Shown here: piece by piece, positions 11,155-23,886 of the stretch
How positions within the stretch are numbered: position 1 is the stretch's first letter
How the letters are laid out: each line of letters starts with the position of its first letter
Source: Sindora glabra
Lineage: Eukaryota; Streptophyta; Magnoliopsida; Fabales; Fabaceae
NCBI GenBank assembly: GCA_020226215.1
Contig: CM035236.1
Coordinates: forward strand, 1,741,001 to 1,805,000
DNA: 64,000 nucleotides
Direction of reading: 5' to 3'
Notes under the pieces: model-generated
Database searches by the model: none
What the model was told of the DNA's origin: nothing
What the model saw: the letters and a program-made list of their open reading frames with translations, nothing else
Position numbers and translations under genes: made by a program

Positions 11155-13555
11155 TTAGTCAACTTCCTCCATCTTGCTTTCCTCGTTTCCATCCTCTTCC
11201 AGCGGTGGCATGTCAGCATCCTCTCCGGTCTCCTCCTCGTCAATGCTCAACCCCAACTTTAGCATCCTGTGGATTCTTGCCGCAAATGTGTTAGGATCAT
11301 CAAGACTGAAGCCGGATGTCAGTAGTGCAGTCTCGTAGAGAAGCAAAACAAGGTCTTTCACAGATTTATCGTTCTTGTCAACCTCAGCCCTCTTCCTCAG
11401 TTCCTCCATGATGCCGTTGTCAGGATTAATCTCCATGGTCTTCTTACTTGTCATGTAGGAACTCATGCTACTGTCTCTTAGAGCTTGCGCTTTCATAATC
11501 CTTTCCATGTTTGCCGTCCATCCATACTCCCCTGTAACCAAGCAGCAGGGAGAGTTTACGATTCTATCAGAGACCACCACTTTCTCGACCTTATCCCCAA
11601 GCATCTCCTTCATTGTCTCACAAAGGTTTTCGAACGACTTCTTCTTCTCTTCCTTTTTCATTTTTTCTTCATCAGATTCATCATCCAGCTTAAGCCCTTC
11701 TTTTGTTGCAGATACAAGTTTCTTCCCATCATACTCCTTCAGTTGTGTAACGGCATATTCATCAATTGCATCAACCATGAAAAGGACTTCATAACCTCTC
11801 TTCTTGAGCCTTTCAAGGAACAGCGAGTTCTCCACAGCCTTCTTGCTTTCACCAGTGATGTAATAAATCTCTTTTTGGCCCTCCTTCATCCTGGTAACGT
11901 AATCCTTCAGACTAGTCATTTCATCACCACTCTTGGTAGAGTGATACCTAAGCAGGTCTGCTAATTTGGATCTGTTCTGGCTGTCTTCATGAATTCCCAG
12001 TTTGATATTTTTGGAGAATGCGTCATAGAATTTGGCATAGTCTTCCTTATTCTCAGCAATCTCGAAAAACATTTCAATGCACTTCTTCACTAGGTTCTTT
12101 CTGATAACCTTCAAGATCTTATTCTGCTGCAACATTTCGCGGGAAATGTTTAGTGGAAGATCATCAGAGTCCACAACACCCTTCACAAATCCAAGATACT
12201 CGGGAATGAGCTCTTCACAGTTGTCCATGATAAAAACCCTCCGCACATAGAGCTTAATGTTGTTCAATTTCTTCCTAGTGTCAAAGAGATCAAAGGGCGC
12301 TCTTCTGGGAACAAATAGAATGGCCTTAAATTCAAGCTGCCCTTCGACAGAAAAGTGCTTTACTGCAAGATGGTCCTCCCAGTCATTTGTGAGGCTCTTG
12401 TAGAAAGCAGCATACTCTTCCCTCGTGATTTCCTGAGGTTTTCGAAGCCAGATGGGTTTCTGCTTGTTAATTTGTTGCCATTCGTAGGTGACTTCCTTTA
12501 TCTTCTTTTTGTGCTTCTTTTCTTTGTCCTCGTCAACTTCCTCAACATCGCCTTCCTCTTCCTTCTTGGTTTCTTCCTCTTCATCATCACTGACCTCCTT
12601 CTCAGTCGTCTTCTCTACCCACAGATAGATGGGGTAGCTGATGAATTCAGAGTGCTTCTTCACCAGGTCCTTGATTCTCCTCTCCTCTAAGTACTCCAAC
12701 TGCAAAAATTAGAATTGGAGGAAAACACACCCACAGCTCAGCGGCTACATTTTAATAATTAGACCAAAGAGTAGAGACAAAAGCAAATTGAGAATTTTAG
12801 TACCTGATCATCTTTGAGAAAGAGAGTGATCTTCGTCCCTCTGCCTAAAGGCTCGCCATTAACGTCCCTGGTAACAGTAAATGAACCGCCAGCCTGAGAC
12901 TCCCAAACATATTGTTCATCGTCGTTGTGTTTAGTTGTAACAAGAACTTTTTCAGCAACAAGGTAAGATGAGTAAAATCCTACACCGAATTGGCCAATCA
13001 TACTGACATCTGCCCCAGCTTGCAATGCTTCCATGAACTCTTTGGTCCCGGATCTCGCAATAGTACCCAGATTATTCACCAAATCTATATACAATAAACA
13101 TACAATAAACGAATTGAATAAGGAACCAGTTCATCATCCCAAAATCCAGACATCATTATCAAAAGCATAACAATAAAAACGTAAAACGAATAGTTACCTG
13201 CTTTGGTCATGCCCGCTCCGCTATCTATGATGGAGAAGGTTTTGTTAGTCTTGTCAGGAACAATCCTGATGAAGAGTTCGGGCTGAGCATCAAGCTTGGT
13301 CTTGTCAGTAAGGCTCTCAAATCGGATTTTGTCCAATGCCTAGAGAAAAGGAACAGAATCAGAATGTGAATTGAAATTGGAAGCGAGAAATCCAGAGTAG
13401 AGGAGGTAGTTACTGACATCAGAAGCATTGCTAATGAGCTCGCGAAGGAAAATCTCCTTGTTGCTGTAGAAGGTGTTAATGATTAAGCTAAGAAGTTGGT
13501 TAATCTCAGCCTGGAATGCGAATGTCTCGGACTCTCCCATGGGAACGTCCGCCAT
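11155..13555 (-). CDS. HSP90: Cytosolic heat-shock protein HSP90, four exons
   Basis: Exons (minus strand order) are 13418-13555, 13198-13339, 12804-13084 and 11155-12699, giving 701 residues, the size of plant cytosolic HSP90. The N-terminal GHKL ATPase domain has catalytic Glu39 and Asn43 in FLRELISNASD, Asp85 in DSGAGM, and the lid GQFGVGFYSSYL. The acidic charged linker (about residues 215-255, rich in E and K), the middle domain and the C-terminal dimerisation domain follow. The C-terminal MEEVD binds TPR co-chaperones and marks the cytosolic type. It folds kinases, receptors and NLR proteins with its co-chaperones. Oddity: residue 88 is Ala where the motif is normally DSGIGM. Every junction is GT-AG and in frame, so the gene looks intact. 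Confidence 0.96.
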
Positions 13556-13678
13556 TGGAGCTCAATGATTCAAAATGAAAATAACAAACGAGAAAGTTGA
13601 AGAAGATGCGCTTCTAATGTTGAATTGAGTAGGTAACTCCAAGCTTGATCGACTAGCAGAGAATGTTGGGGAATTTGC

Positions 13679-13811
13679 TTATATATGATCAGGTGTACTT
13701 CTGGTGCCTTCTTACGCCAGCGTGTTCCACCAGAGCAAATCAAATTTCGCGGGTTCTGGACTTTTCTCCTTTCTCGATTTCTCTTCTGCCTCGATTGCAT
13801 CCTGAATTTTC
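13679..13811 (-). promoter_or_regulatory. HSP90 promoter: TATA box and heat-shock element
   Basis: On the minus strand TATATAAG lies at 13679-13686, about 125 bp upstream of the ATG. A perfect GAAnnTTC core (GAAAATTC) lies at 13804-13811, with another GAA eight bases beyond it (13817-13819). This fits heat-shock-factor control, although this short cluster is modest for a strongly heat-induced gene. Confidence 0.6.
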
Positions 13812-13859
13812 TCGAGTTCGGTAGTGGATTTCTTTACTAGAAGCAAGCCTGAATGAGGC

Positions 13860-15402
13860 TCAGCCCAGTCCATATAAGAGTGTGGACCGATAAGAGCTTA
13901 TTTGAATTTTTATATATATATTAGAATAGAATAGAATAGAACAAGCACTCGTATAAGTTTTAACTTTTTTTATATTTTAAAAGATATTTGAATAGGTCTT
14001 GAAAATTATTAAAAAATAATCTGCATAATTTCGTTAGAGTTTTCTGATCCAAATATTTTTCTTTTGGATTAAAAGTAGTTTTATCCCAATCTGACTGATA
14101 ATTATCTTTAATATGTTAGAAATTTATGTACTGTATCAGTAACTCAATCAAACTACCTTAATAACAATGAATAATATTACAAGGATTATTTGTAACTTAA
14201 ATCCTATCACCGTAATATGATGGTCAACGATCCTTCTTTTAAAACAACAATGATTTCTATTTATGATGCATACATATTCAATTCTTTCAACATCTTTTAT
14301 GCACTTCATGGTAGAAGGATGCAAATGCAAGTCACAACTGCGAATGGTTAGATTACTAATATTAAGTATTAACCACAACTAGTTTATTTGAGCTACTGCA
14401 GAAATTCACTTAAGTTATAATAATAGTTGCTACTGACCTTTTTTAATTTGTTTGATGCATGGGTATGTATTTTTATATCTAATATAAAAATTAAAATAAT
14501 AAATATATAATAAAAATTGCAAAAAAAAATTAAAATAATAAATATGTAATAAAATTTTTAAAATTTACTTCATCATATTTAATTTATAACTATATATTCA
14601 AATTTATAAATAATGTGGCAAGTTATAATAATAGTTACTATTGTACATTTTGAAATTTTTTGCTATAACAAGGGAATAACTGCAACTAAAAGATAAAACT
14701 ATATAACTTTAAATTTGGTTCTTTATCATGGTAACTTTTATGAGTGTGCTAAATGATATAAATTAACTATTTCCATTCAATGTTGAAAATTTTAAACAAA
14801 TTGATTTGAATTTTTTTTATTAACTTTGGTTATGAATGTACTACAACCGATCAAAATAAAGAAAATTTCTTCAAACTTTTAGTATATGGTGCATTTGATG
14901 CAATCTCACCTTATGTCATTTATTTTGGTTCTTAGAATTGAGAATTCATTCTCTCCTTTACGTGACTATGAAGAATTGGTGATGATGATATTTTCATTGT
15001 ATAAATGTAATTTAACATGGCAAGTAAAGAATGACAATTCATATTAATAGTTTACACCATCTAAAATGATATGCTTATTGTATAAATAATAAGTTCATTA
15101 CAGTATAATATTGTGGATTGTAAGAAAGAAACTGAAAGGTGTTAGGCAAGAAAGAAACTAAAAGGTGTAAGCCAAAATTGAATTGTATTGCCAAAAATTG
15201 AACATTTAAATTAAAAATGGTTCAATAACATCAAATGGTGGGTTATGAGGATATTAATTTGTAATTCAGCTAGAAATAATTGAACTAAAAAGATTTGAGG
15301 TTGATTAAATTAAACTACTGCTCACCCTTAACAAATTCCACTATTTTTACTTTTCATATTTTGGATTTTACCTATACAAAGGATTAAGATAGTATGCATA
15401 GG
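13860..15402. other. AT-rich intergenic sequence, nothing recognised
   Basis: AT-rich, with short low-complexity runs. There is no exon series, LTR or TIR element that I can support. Confidence 0.5.
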
Positions 15403-16992
15403 TGTCACTACCCTAACCTGATCATAACTGACATAAAAACTATTTCTAGTTTTTCACTAGCTTAATTCCAATTTTTTAATTTACTCTTGATTAATAGATA
15501 TCATGCATATATATAAAAGAAAATAGTATTTTAGAAAGAAACCATTCATTGAGGTATCTACAAAAGATAAAAAAGTTAGATATACTTATAATCCTCATAA
15601 AATGAGGATAAGAAAATCTAACTAACTCATTAAACATTAGTTTAATTTTTTTTTACCCAAGCCTATAATAAAATAAGAAGTCTAAAATATTTTATGTATA
15701 GAAATTGATACTATTATTCTACCATCAATAAGTTCTCATGGAACCTAAATCTGAAGAGATGGAGGTAGATGGTAGAGGTGAAGGCTCAACTTAGGAATCT
15801 GTAAAATAAAACATGGAATAGTGAGTCCGAGTAAACCTCTATCTACTATTTTGATGATATCTCAAAATATATATAAAATTTTGATTTGAAACTAATTTCA
15901 TTTGAAAGTAGACCCAATTACATTTAAAACAATAGGTAGTTTGTTTAAAATAAATATAAGACGAAGGAGTTACACCCTTTTAAGATAAGTATAAAATTTT
16001 GCAATAGATGAATTGATTGATCAATTGATTCATCCGCCCAGTTTTACCTCTAGACCCTTGAAATTGATTGATCACTCAATTCTGAAGTTTAGTTTCCCTT
16101 TTAGACCCCTAGAACTAGTTCCACCTTTGGACTCCTAGAATCAATTAATCAATCAATTCACACATGAAAATCTCAATTTTTTACAAAAATTTCACTGTAC
16201 ATTCGACTCTAAATGCCTTTAAAACACATATATTACACACTAGACCTTAATTAATCGTTAGTACACTTATTTAATATATCATATCACCTCTCTTTATTAT
16301 TTATTACTTCCACCACAATAAAATAAATCACATTTAAACAAAATCATAAAATAACCTATATTTCATTAATATCATCATATAACCACAAAATTCATAGATT
16401 CAGCTAAATTATTCACTCACTTTATATGGAAAAGGATACTAGAATACTAATTTGATGATTTTTCAACTCTAATTACATCAAAATTTATGGATTTTAGAGT
16501 TAGGGCTTAGAATACCCAATAAAATTAAATAAATCTCAAATCCTTCATCAACCAAGAAGAAATAGGAGGAATTCTTAGTAAAAATAATGTTCTTACCTTG
16601 ATTAAATAAAGAAATCAAGAAAATTTAAAGTCTCCCTTGCATGATTGATGAAGTAGTGGAGGGGTTGTGTGGAGAGAGTAAGAAAAATGGAGAAATGGGA
16701 AAAAATGAGAGGAAGATGAGGGTTTAGGGCTAATATAAGAAAAATATGGCTCCATAGGCATTTTTAAAAAATTATTCCTAAATCTCTTCTGCATATTCAT
16801 TTATGACAGTAATAATTTTTTTGCATCAAAATTTTATCAAAATCATATTTTCATAATTTTAATTTAATTAGTTTCATTTTATTCCATATTTCACCTATAA
16901 AATCTTTAATTTAGCCGAATTTATCAATTAATTTAACCATTCTTTCTCACGTAATAATTTTTAATTTGCTAATAAATAAAAAGGGTGAAACA
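15403..16992 (-). mobile_element. Solo LTR of a gypsy (Tekay/Del-like) retrotransposon, minus strand
   Basis: On the minus strand it starts TGTTTCACCC and ends GGTTAGGGTAGTGACA, the TG...CA termini typical of Tekay/Del-type LTRs. The flanks are ATAGG (15398-15402) and ATAGA (16993-16997), a 5-bp target duplication with one mismatch. The interior is collinear with the plus-strand copy at 53740-56187, including repeated AATCGATT-type motifs and a TTAGGGCT block. It is about 860 bp shorter than that copy. No PBS or internal region adjoins, so it is a solo LTR. Confidence 0.85.
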
Positions 16993-17303
16993 ATAGAAGA
17001 GTATTAATTGCACATAATTGTTGTAACATGCACCTAAACCTATTTAAAAGTGGACATAGGGTATGGATTTTGTTAATGGTAATTTTTTCCATAATGGTAC
17101 TCATCATCACATTTAATCCTTTTTTTTTCTTTTCTGTTGTCTCTCCTATTGTAATAGCAAGACCGACAAAAATAAAGGGTTGAGATTTTGTGTTATCTAA
17201 AACAGTTATTTTTGTTGATATTGGAGTCTTCTCCTTTCTTGTTTCTATAACTTGGTGGTAATTACGAAAGAAGCATCAGTCTATGCATTTACTGGAAACG
17301 ATT

Positions 17304-17983
17304 TTATTGCTTATGTTTCTTATTATATACAAGGGTAACTGAACCGCATTGCAGTGCAAATGAAAGGATGGAATTATTACTCTCCCGTCTTTGCTCTGAC
17401 TGAGAAGGCCTTAACTTTCTCCGGCCAGACTTGGACCACCGGTTCGCTTGAATTTTTAATTCAAATGCTCGAGGTTCTACAACTCTTGCAGCTACCTGCA
17501 ATTGATTACTTGTAGAGCAATCAAATGATGTGAAAATCTTGGGTCTGAGTTGCGTCTATATAGTCATTGGATTCTTCATTTTCGGGTTTAGCAAATTCTT
17601 TATATTCGAATTATTTTGGCAGCATGTAGTTTTTCTTCTGTCTTATACGGATTCTGTCGAAGGCTGTGCTGAGAGTTGAGTCCGCGGAGCAGCTCTTGCG
17701 GAGTTGTTATCACAACTTGAGGTGATAATGTTCACCTCGATTGTAGTGCCTGGTTGACTCATCAACTATAAATAGGCCATTTTCCATCTCTACCACGAGC
17801 CCAAAGGATCCCTTTCTTCCCATATATTGAGAATCTTGGTGATTACTTGACTGATGAGCCGTAAGATTTGCAGAAACAGATTTTTTAGACCTCGAACACA
17901 GATTAATGGTACTCAGCCGATCACAATGAATTTCAAAAGATGAATGCACAACTCTTAACCCAGCTATGTTTTTTGTTATCACG
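17304..17983 (-). other. Two unrecognised minus-strand open frames
   Basis: Two open stretches share the minus strand. One at 17710-17983 starts just after a cag/tag-like acceptor and contains HSSFEIHCDRLSTINLC and YMGRKGSFGLVVEMENGLF. The other, at 17304-17501, is preceded by CAATTGCAG and contains EPRAFELKIQANRWSKSGRR. Base composition is less AT-rich than around them. No start codon or family is recognised and the first frame stops at 17710. They could be remnants of a gene, two exons of an unrecognised gene, or chance. Confidence 0.2.
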
Positions 17984-18204
17984 AAGCAGTTTTTGTAGTT
18001 ATAAACCGCCTAAATAAGGAATAGATACGCAGCGATTACTCATTCACATGACAATAGTGTATACACGTATATATACATATATATAATTGTACGTTCATTT
18101 CATACATTTTCATTTGTTTCAATTCACTTTTTTTTATTGAAAGCCTTTAATTCAAATGATATATAATTTTACTTGAAAATTTAATCTTTTTCCATATACC
18201 GTGA

Positions 18205-18228
18205 TTATATATATATATATATATATAT
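18205..18228. repeat. (AT)n microsatellite
   Basis: A run of about 12 AT dinucleotides in intergenic DNA. Confidence 0.9.
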
Positions 18229-19304
18229 CTAATAATTTAATAATTCTTACTATTATTTAAAAAAAAAAAGGTTTTTTTGTTGTTAGTTACATTCCCTTCC
18301 CTAAAATCATAAGCCAATCTATTTAATATCACTTATCTTTTTGATTATGTGGTTTTTAGAATTCTGCAATGCTAGCCATCATATGCAGTGCGTGAAATCA
18401 GAGTCGAACTTTCCACTCGGCTGAATTCTGAACCGAAAAACCAAAAGTAGCTTGGGTTCTGGAGTTTAGCGATTGAAGCAAAAAGGGAATGAGCAGATAT
18501 CTCGTGAGTGCACACCAAATCCCAAAAGCAACTCCACAAAAGGAAGTCTTCTGTTAAGTTTTAACTTCTCTATTGCTGTTACACAAAAAAACAATCCAAA
18601 ATTTAAATGTGCGTTTAGCTTTTTTTGGAGCAAACGTTACATAATTGGAAATTTTCAGGTTTAATGGCTCATAGCCAACAAGTTTGCCGCCGCTGTCTGC
18701 TTGTTAATTAAAATATCAGATCCTTTGAATTATTCTTGGTCAAAGTAACTATCCATGTTTTTGGTAGCAACAAGTAACTTCGTATGGATGGACTAGGTCT
18801 GCAACATCATCTAAATCACTTTATTTAGTTATCAAATTGGTTGTCTATGACTATATTATAATTGGATTATTACATATTAGGTATTTAGTCAAACAAGATT
18901 TCATATTTTGTTTAAATCAACTTTCGTAGCTAGTTTCCCTTTGAACTTCACGAGAAGATAACAAGTTCCCTCCCATCATATATAGCGGTTTCAGGATTGT
19001 AAGCCTCTTGTCCTTGCTATATCAAGCTCAGCGTTGATTTTTTAAAACGTCATCTTCACATTCACGGATTTTTACATTATTCTGATCAAAAGAGAAAAGC
19101 TACCGTAAAAGAGAGACAAACTTGGCGGCATTTCTGTGCATCTTTTTCATTGGAAATTTATGAGTAATGCTTAATTATATTTGATGATCCAGAAGCTCTA
19201 AGAGATCATCACTGCAATTCGGTTCGTATCCAAAATCCACATCGAACGCTTTAATCTTTACACTTAAAGCAGTGCGCCGTTTGGCATTCGTTCAAAGTTC
19301 GGAC

Positions 19305-22300
19305 ATGGCCGCGAAGGAATCGAGCCCTTCTGCTTCGTCGGACGCTAAAATCAAACGGGTTCTCACTCATGGAGGCAGATACGTTCAGTATAATGTGTAT
19401 GGAAACCTTTTTGAAGTAACCTCTAAGTATGTCCCACCCATTCGCCCAATCGGTAGAGGCTCTTACGGCATCGTCTGGTAAGTATTTTGTTCACTTTTGA
19501 TTCTCATAACTTTCATACGACTGGAAATTTATAGATTCGATTTTTGTATTGTCAACTTTGGCTCGACTGTCAGCACGGGTAGTTTGATACATTGTAAAGA
19601 GAAACCAGGGAATCAAAAGAACCCAAAATTATTTAATCATGTTTGGACCTTTCTTCAATTGGGTTCCAGTCTGATACACTCGAGTTTGACTTCCATTTAT
19701 TTCCTTACCTTTTTTTTTTCTTTTTTGTGTGTCTTATTTCATTTGTTTCTGTTGTAAATTCTTTACCTCGCTTGCTTGAAGAAGAGAGGGGTCAATAACA
19801 AAGCTTTTTCTTTACAGTGCTGCCGTCAATTCCGATACGCATGAAGAAGTTGCCATCAAGAAGATTGGTAATACATTTGACAATATAATTGATGCTAAAA
19901 GAACATTGAGAGAAATTAAGCTCCTCCGCTACATGGAGCATGAAAATGTAAGTTCTATTTCTTAATAAGGATAACCCTGCTGACTGCTACTTTCATTTTA
20001 CTTCCTAATCCTCCAGCCAACCTGAAAGTGCTGGTTTTCGGAACGTTCCTAGTTCCTAGGCCCTTCCTTTTTGTGTCTGTATAGTTTGAAACTTTTGCCT
20101 TTTCCTTTTTTTTTTTTTTTTGGGGGGGGGGATTTATAATACTCCTGATTAAGGGAGCTTTTAGTCTTTGGAATGAAGATTTACTAATACAAAATGTATA
20201 GTCAAATCACTAAAACGGTGACGACTTCCATGCTTGCTATGGTTGTTATAATCTTGGAGCGACATTTTTACTTGGTGATGTTTTCCGCTTCATTGCATGA
20301 CAGCTTAACTGTATATATGTTGTTAATGCCTTATCACTAGAACTTGATACCTCTTGTTTCATAGAATGTACATCTCCCCTGGCCTTTATCACAAATAGTA
20401 TGGATATGTTTCTCTGGACTTTGCTTCACATTCTTGATCTCTCTGCATAGACACTTGACATGCTATAACCTTTCACAGATTATTGCCATCAAGGATATTA
20501 TACGACCACCAAAGAAGGAGACTTTTAATGATGTATACATTGTCTATGAATTGATGGACACAGATCTTCATCAGATTATTCATTCTGATCAAAATCTTAC
20601 AGATGACCATTGTCAGGTTTGGCGCATCTTATATTCCTGAGTCAATTTAATTGTTTGAGGTCAAATCTTTGTTATTAGTGATTGATGACGGCATCAAACT
20701 CAAGTTAGTCAAGAGTTTCAGTGGGTATTCTTTCCTATCATGCATATGTGGAACTAAGTTGACTTCGTTATATTTTATTTGAAATTGTTGTACGTAAATA
20801 ATGCTTTCCTAATTAGAGAGCAGTAGATATTTGCCTGGACTAGCAACCCTCTCCCCCCCCCCCCCAAAAAAAAAAAAAAAAAAAGGAAATGAAACACACA
20901 CAGCACAACACTGAAGTGTCATCTTTTGGGATTCATATTCTTAATCTAAGGCAATTCAAAATATATGAAGGATATGGATAAGATCGAAAGGGTCATCTTT
21001 TTTATTTTATTTGACGTCTGCATTTCCTTAAAACGATAATGAACAACACTCTCAGTCTCAGTCACACTTGAACTTCACTTGAGCAGTTTTAAGTTTTGGC
21101 TTTTCTCTTCGTTGAGTTTAAAATCGTATATGGAATTCATTTTTCATGAAATTGCTGCAGTACTTTTTATATCAGCTATTGCGAGGGCTTAAGTATGTGC
21201 ATTCAGCAAATGTCTTGCACCGTGATCTAAAGCCCAGTAATTTGCTTCTGAATTCAAATTGTGACCTTAAAATTGGGGACTTTGGTCTAGCAAGGACCAC
21301 ATCTGAGACGGATTTCATGACAGAATATGTTGTCACTCGATGGTATCGAGCTCCAGAATTGCTCCTTAACTGTTCAGAGTATACCTCTGCGATTGATGTA
21401 TGGTCTGTGGGTTGCATATTTGGTGAAATTATGACCAGAGAACCCTTGTTTCCTGGCAAGGATTATGTTCATCAGCTAAGGCTTATAACAGAGGTATGAT
21501 TTCAGTAATTTCATCTGGACTCTGAAGCTACTGTCTGGGAAGCACATTTGCCATTTCTGTTATTAGTTGACTGGAATTTACTTTATAAAACAACATCTTG
21601 CTTAAGAAGCCATTTAACATTTGCAAACTCCTGACGAGACTACTTCAGTCCATCTGTTTTCTTAACTCTTGATTGTTTCCTGGAAGACAACTATAACAAA
21701 GTTGCAACCACCTCTTAGCTTCATATTCTCTTGTCCACATCCAACATGGTTGTTAGATGTCATCTTTCAGGGAAGAAAGACATTAATCGATCTTGAATGC
21801 CGTTGTTAAAATGATGATGGGATTTACATAACTTGATTTATAGTTTTATTGTACAAGGATGGCTAAGTTGTAACACGCTATCTGCCATCTGTTTTTTTCC
21901 TTTGTATGAAGTTGATAGGTTCACCTGATGATGCCAGCCTTGGATTTCTCCGTAGTGAAAATGCTAGAAGATATGTAAGACAGCTTCCACAATACCGTAA
22001 GCAAAAATTCTCAGCTAGATTCCGCAACATGTCTCGAGAGGCATTGGATCTGCTGGAGAAAATGCTTATATTTGATCCCAACAAACGCATTACAGGTGCT
22101 ATTGGAATTTGCATGTCAAGCAAAACTTACGAACTTATATTGACATGAAGTCTTTCTTTGCCTTTTATTTAATCATATTTAAGGGGTTCTACCTTCTGTT
22201 TGCAGTTGATGAGGCTCTGTGTCACCCCTACCTCTCATCACTTCATGATGACAATGATGAGCCGATATGCTCCAGGCCATTCAGTTTTGATTTTGAGCAG

Positions 22301-22378
22301 CCGACATGCACTGAAGAGCATGTCAAGGAGCTCATCTGGTGGGAATCAATGAAGTTCAATCCTGATCCAGCCCACTAG
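19305..22378 (+). CDS. MPK4-like: Group B mitogen-activated protein kinase (MPK4-like), six exons
   Basis: Exons are 19305-19477, 19818-19947, 20479-20616, 21161-21493, 21912-22095 and 22206-22378, giving 376 residues, the length of MPK4. Ser/Thr kinase landmarks are the glycine loop GRGSYGIVC (50-58), VAIKK with Lys72, HRDLKPSN with catalytic Asp169, DFG at 187-189 and the activation loop TEY at 201-203. The C-terminal common-docking motif LHDDNDEP follows. The N-terminal THGGRYVQYNVYGNLFEV is characteristic of group B. Such kinases act downstream of MAPK kinases in immunity and cytokinesis signalling. The six-exon structure is that of group A/B MAPKs. Upstream GTG-initiated reading is not needed; ATG 19305 is the first in-frame ATG. 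Odd residues: RK and FRN occur where related kinases have Pro (QYP, FPN). Confidence 0.95.
20853..20884. repeat. Poly-C/poly-A tract in MAPK intron 3
   Basis: A run of about 13 C followed by about 20 A within the third intron; a low-complexity tract prone to assembly error. Confidence 0.9.
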
Positions 22379-22710
22379 CTGAAATTGCCTGCTTATCTGT
22401 TTAGATATAATGTGATAAACTTTTTACTGCTTAGATACATTACATTATCATCATTTTGACAGGCTTTGATAGGAACAGCAGTGGAGTTCTCTGGATCTTA
22501 TATTTAATGATAAACCTACTAGGGGAGAGGAAAATTTCTATAAAATTTCTACTCTGCTGTATTAGGTTGTGGTTTGTTTACAGGGAGTGCGTACCAGTGT
22601 GGGCGGCAAAACAGGAATAGAAAACGAAAGTTTTCATCCTCTCCACTTGAGTTGAGATTATTGTTAGAAAATGAATAGAAAAAGTATAAGAAAGAACACA
22701 ATTGTACGTT

Positions 22711-22870
22711 ACGTTTACAGGAAGGACGTTATGTGTTTATGCAATTATATAGATGGCTATTATAGGCATTATATAAAAATGGAAAACCAGCTTTGTTACA
22801 GAAGGAAGTCATGCGTTTATGCAATTATATAGATGGCTTTTATTGGCATCTGATGTTTCTAAGACTTCTT
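22711..22870. repeat. 80-bp tandem duplication
   Basis: Two copies at an offset of 80 bp share ATGCAATTATATAGATGGCT-type sequence preceded by GAAGGA. The sequence is non-coding, downstream of the MAPK gene. Confidence 0.8.
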
Positions 22871-22880
22871 TTTTCCCTGT

Positions 22881-23335
22881 TTTGTATATCAGGTTTGTGA
22901 GTCTAGTAGATTTAATTATTTCTATTATTCAAAAGAAAAAAATTAATAAAAGCATTGAAAACTCAATTTCACAATTTTAACTTCAAAATTGAAAGGTCTT
23001 TGAGTTGCACTATCCTATCACTTGAGAGATTGATTCCAGTGGCAATTCATTTTGCCCCTAAATTACAGTGATACGTAAGGGGTCAAGGGGGCATCCGATA
23101 AATTAAAAGGATTTTTTTGGGTGCTATTTTGTATATCATGTTCGTGAGTTTAACAGATTTAATTACTTCTATTATTTAAAAAAAATGATAAAAGCATTAA
23201 AGGTTCAATCTCACAATCTCAACTTCAAGACTGAAAGTCTGAGTTGTACTAGCCTAACATTGAAGGTTTGATTTGAGTGAAAATTCTTCTCTTTGTAAAT
23301 TAGCGTGGCACCTAAAGGGACAAAGCTCCAACGTT
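22881..23335. repeat. Diverged tandem duplication, offset about 247 bp
   Basis: TTTGTATATC, then a GTGAGT block, GATTTAATTA, then TTCTATTATT and AAAGCATT, recur in order at 22881 and 23128. Both copies end in a GGCA-type block with CTAAA. The copies have diverged by substitutions. The origin is unknown. Confidence 0.65.
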
Positions 23336-23886
23336 GCCCCTAATCCCATTCCCTTCCCACAATAAACTTAAATAATAATAATAATAATACGAGCCTAGGA
23401 TGTAACTATTATGAAGAAAGCAAAGAAATTCTCGAGCATTAAATGAAAATTTTCAGAAAAATCTTAGAGCGTACTCAAGAATCCTTCATGTCATCAGTCA
23501 TTAGTCTTGGAGTTTGGATCTTTTCTTTAGTACCTGACGATAATCTTGGAAATTTGTTTTCCATTCAATGTTTAAACCTAGCACCACCTAAATTGTCATA
23601 CATTAATACGAAATCTTCAAAATTTCAATGCTCCGCAACCAAATAACCAGAAAATAACTCGAACATTCGGTGGAAAATTTTCTTTGATCCATTTCATTTG
23701 AAATCATTTTTACAGTTCTTTGATAATGGAAAATTATGCATTTCGTACCCTGAGGGATGCTTATCTTCAGGACTTCACACTATTTTTTTTTTTAATAGTC
23801 CTGAAGATTTGAATACAAAACATTCTGAAGTATTACACTCATTGGAAACTTAACGGACTGAACAACAGAACATCGCTCCAAGCATA

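Noticed and set aside
11465..12690. Plus-strand open frames opposite HSP90 exon 4
   Set aside because: They are antisense shadows of the highly codon-biased HSP90 coding exon.
19272..19304. Upstream in-frame start for the MAPK
   Set aside because: It depends on a GTG codon; the ATG at 19305 gives the usual protein length and N-terminus.
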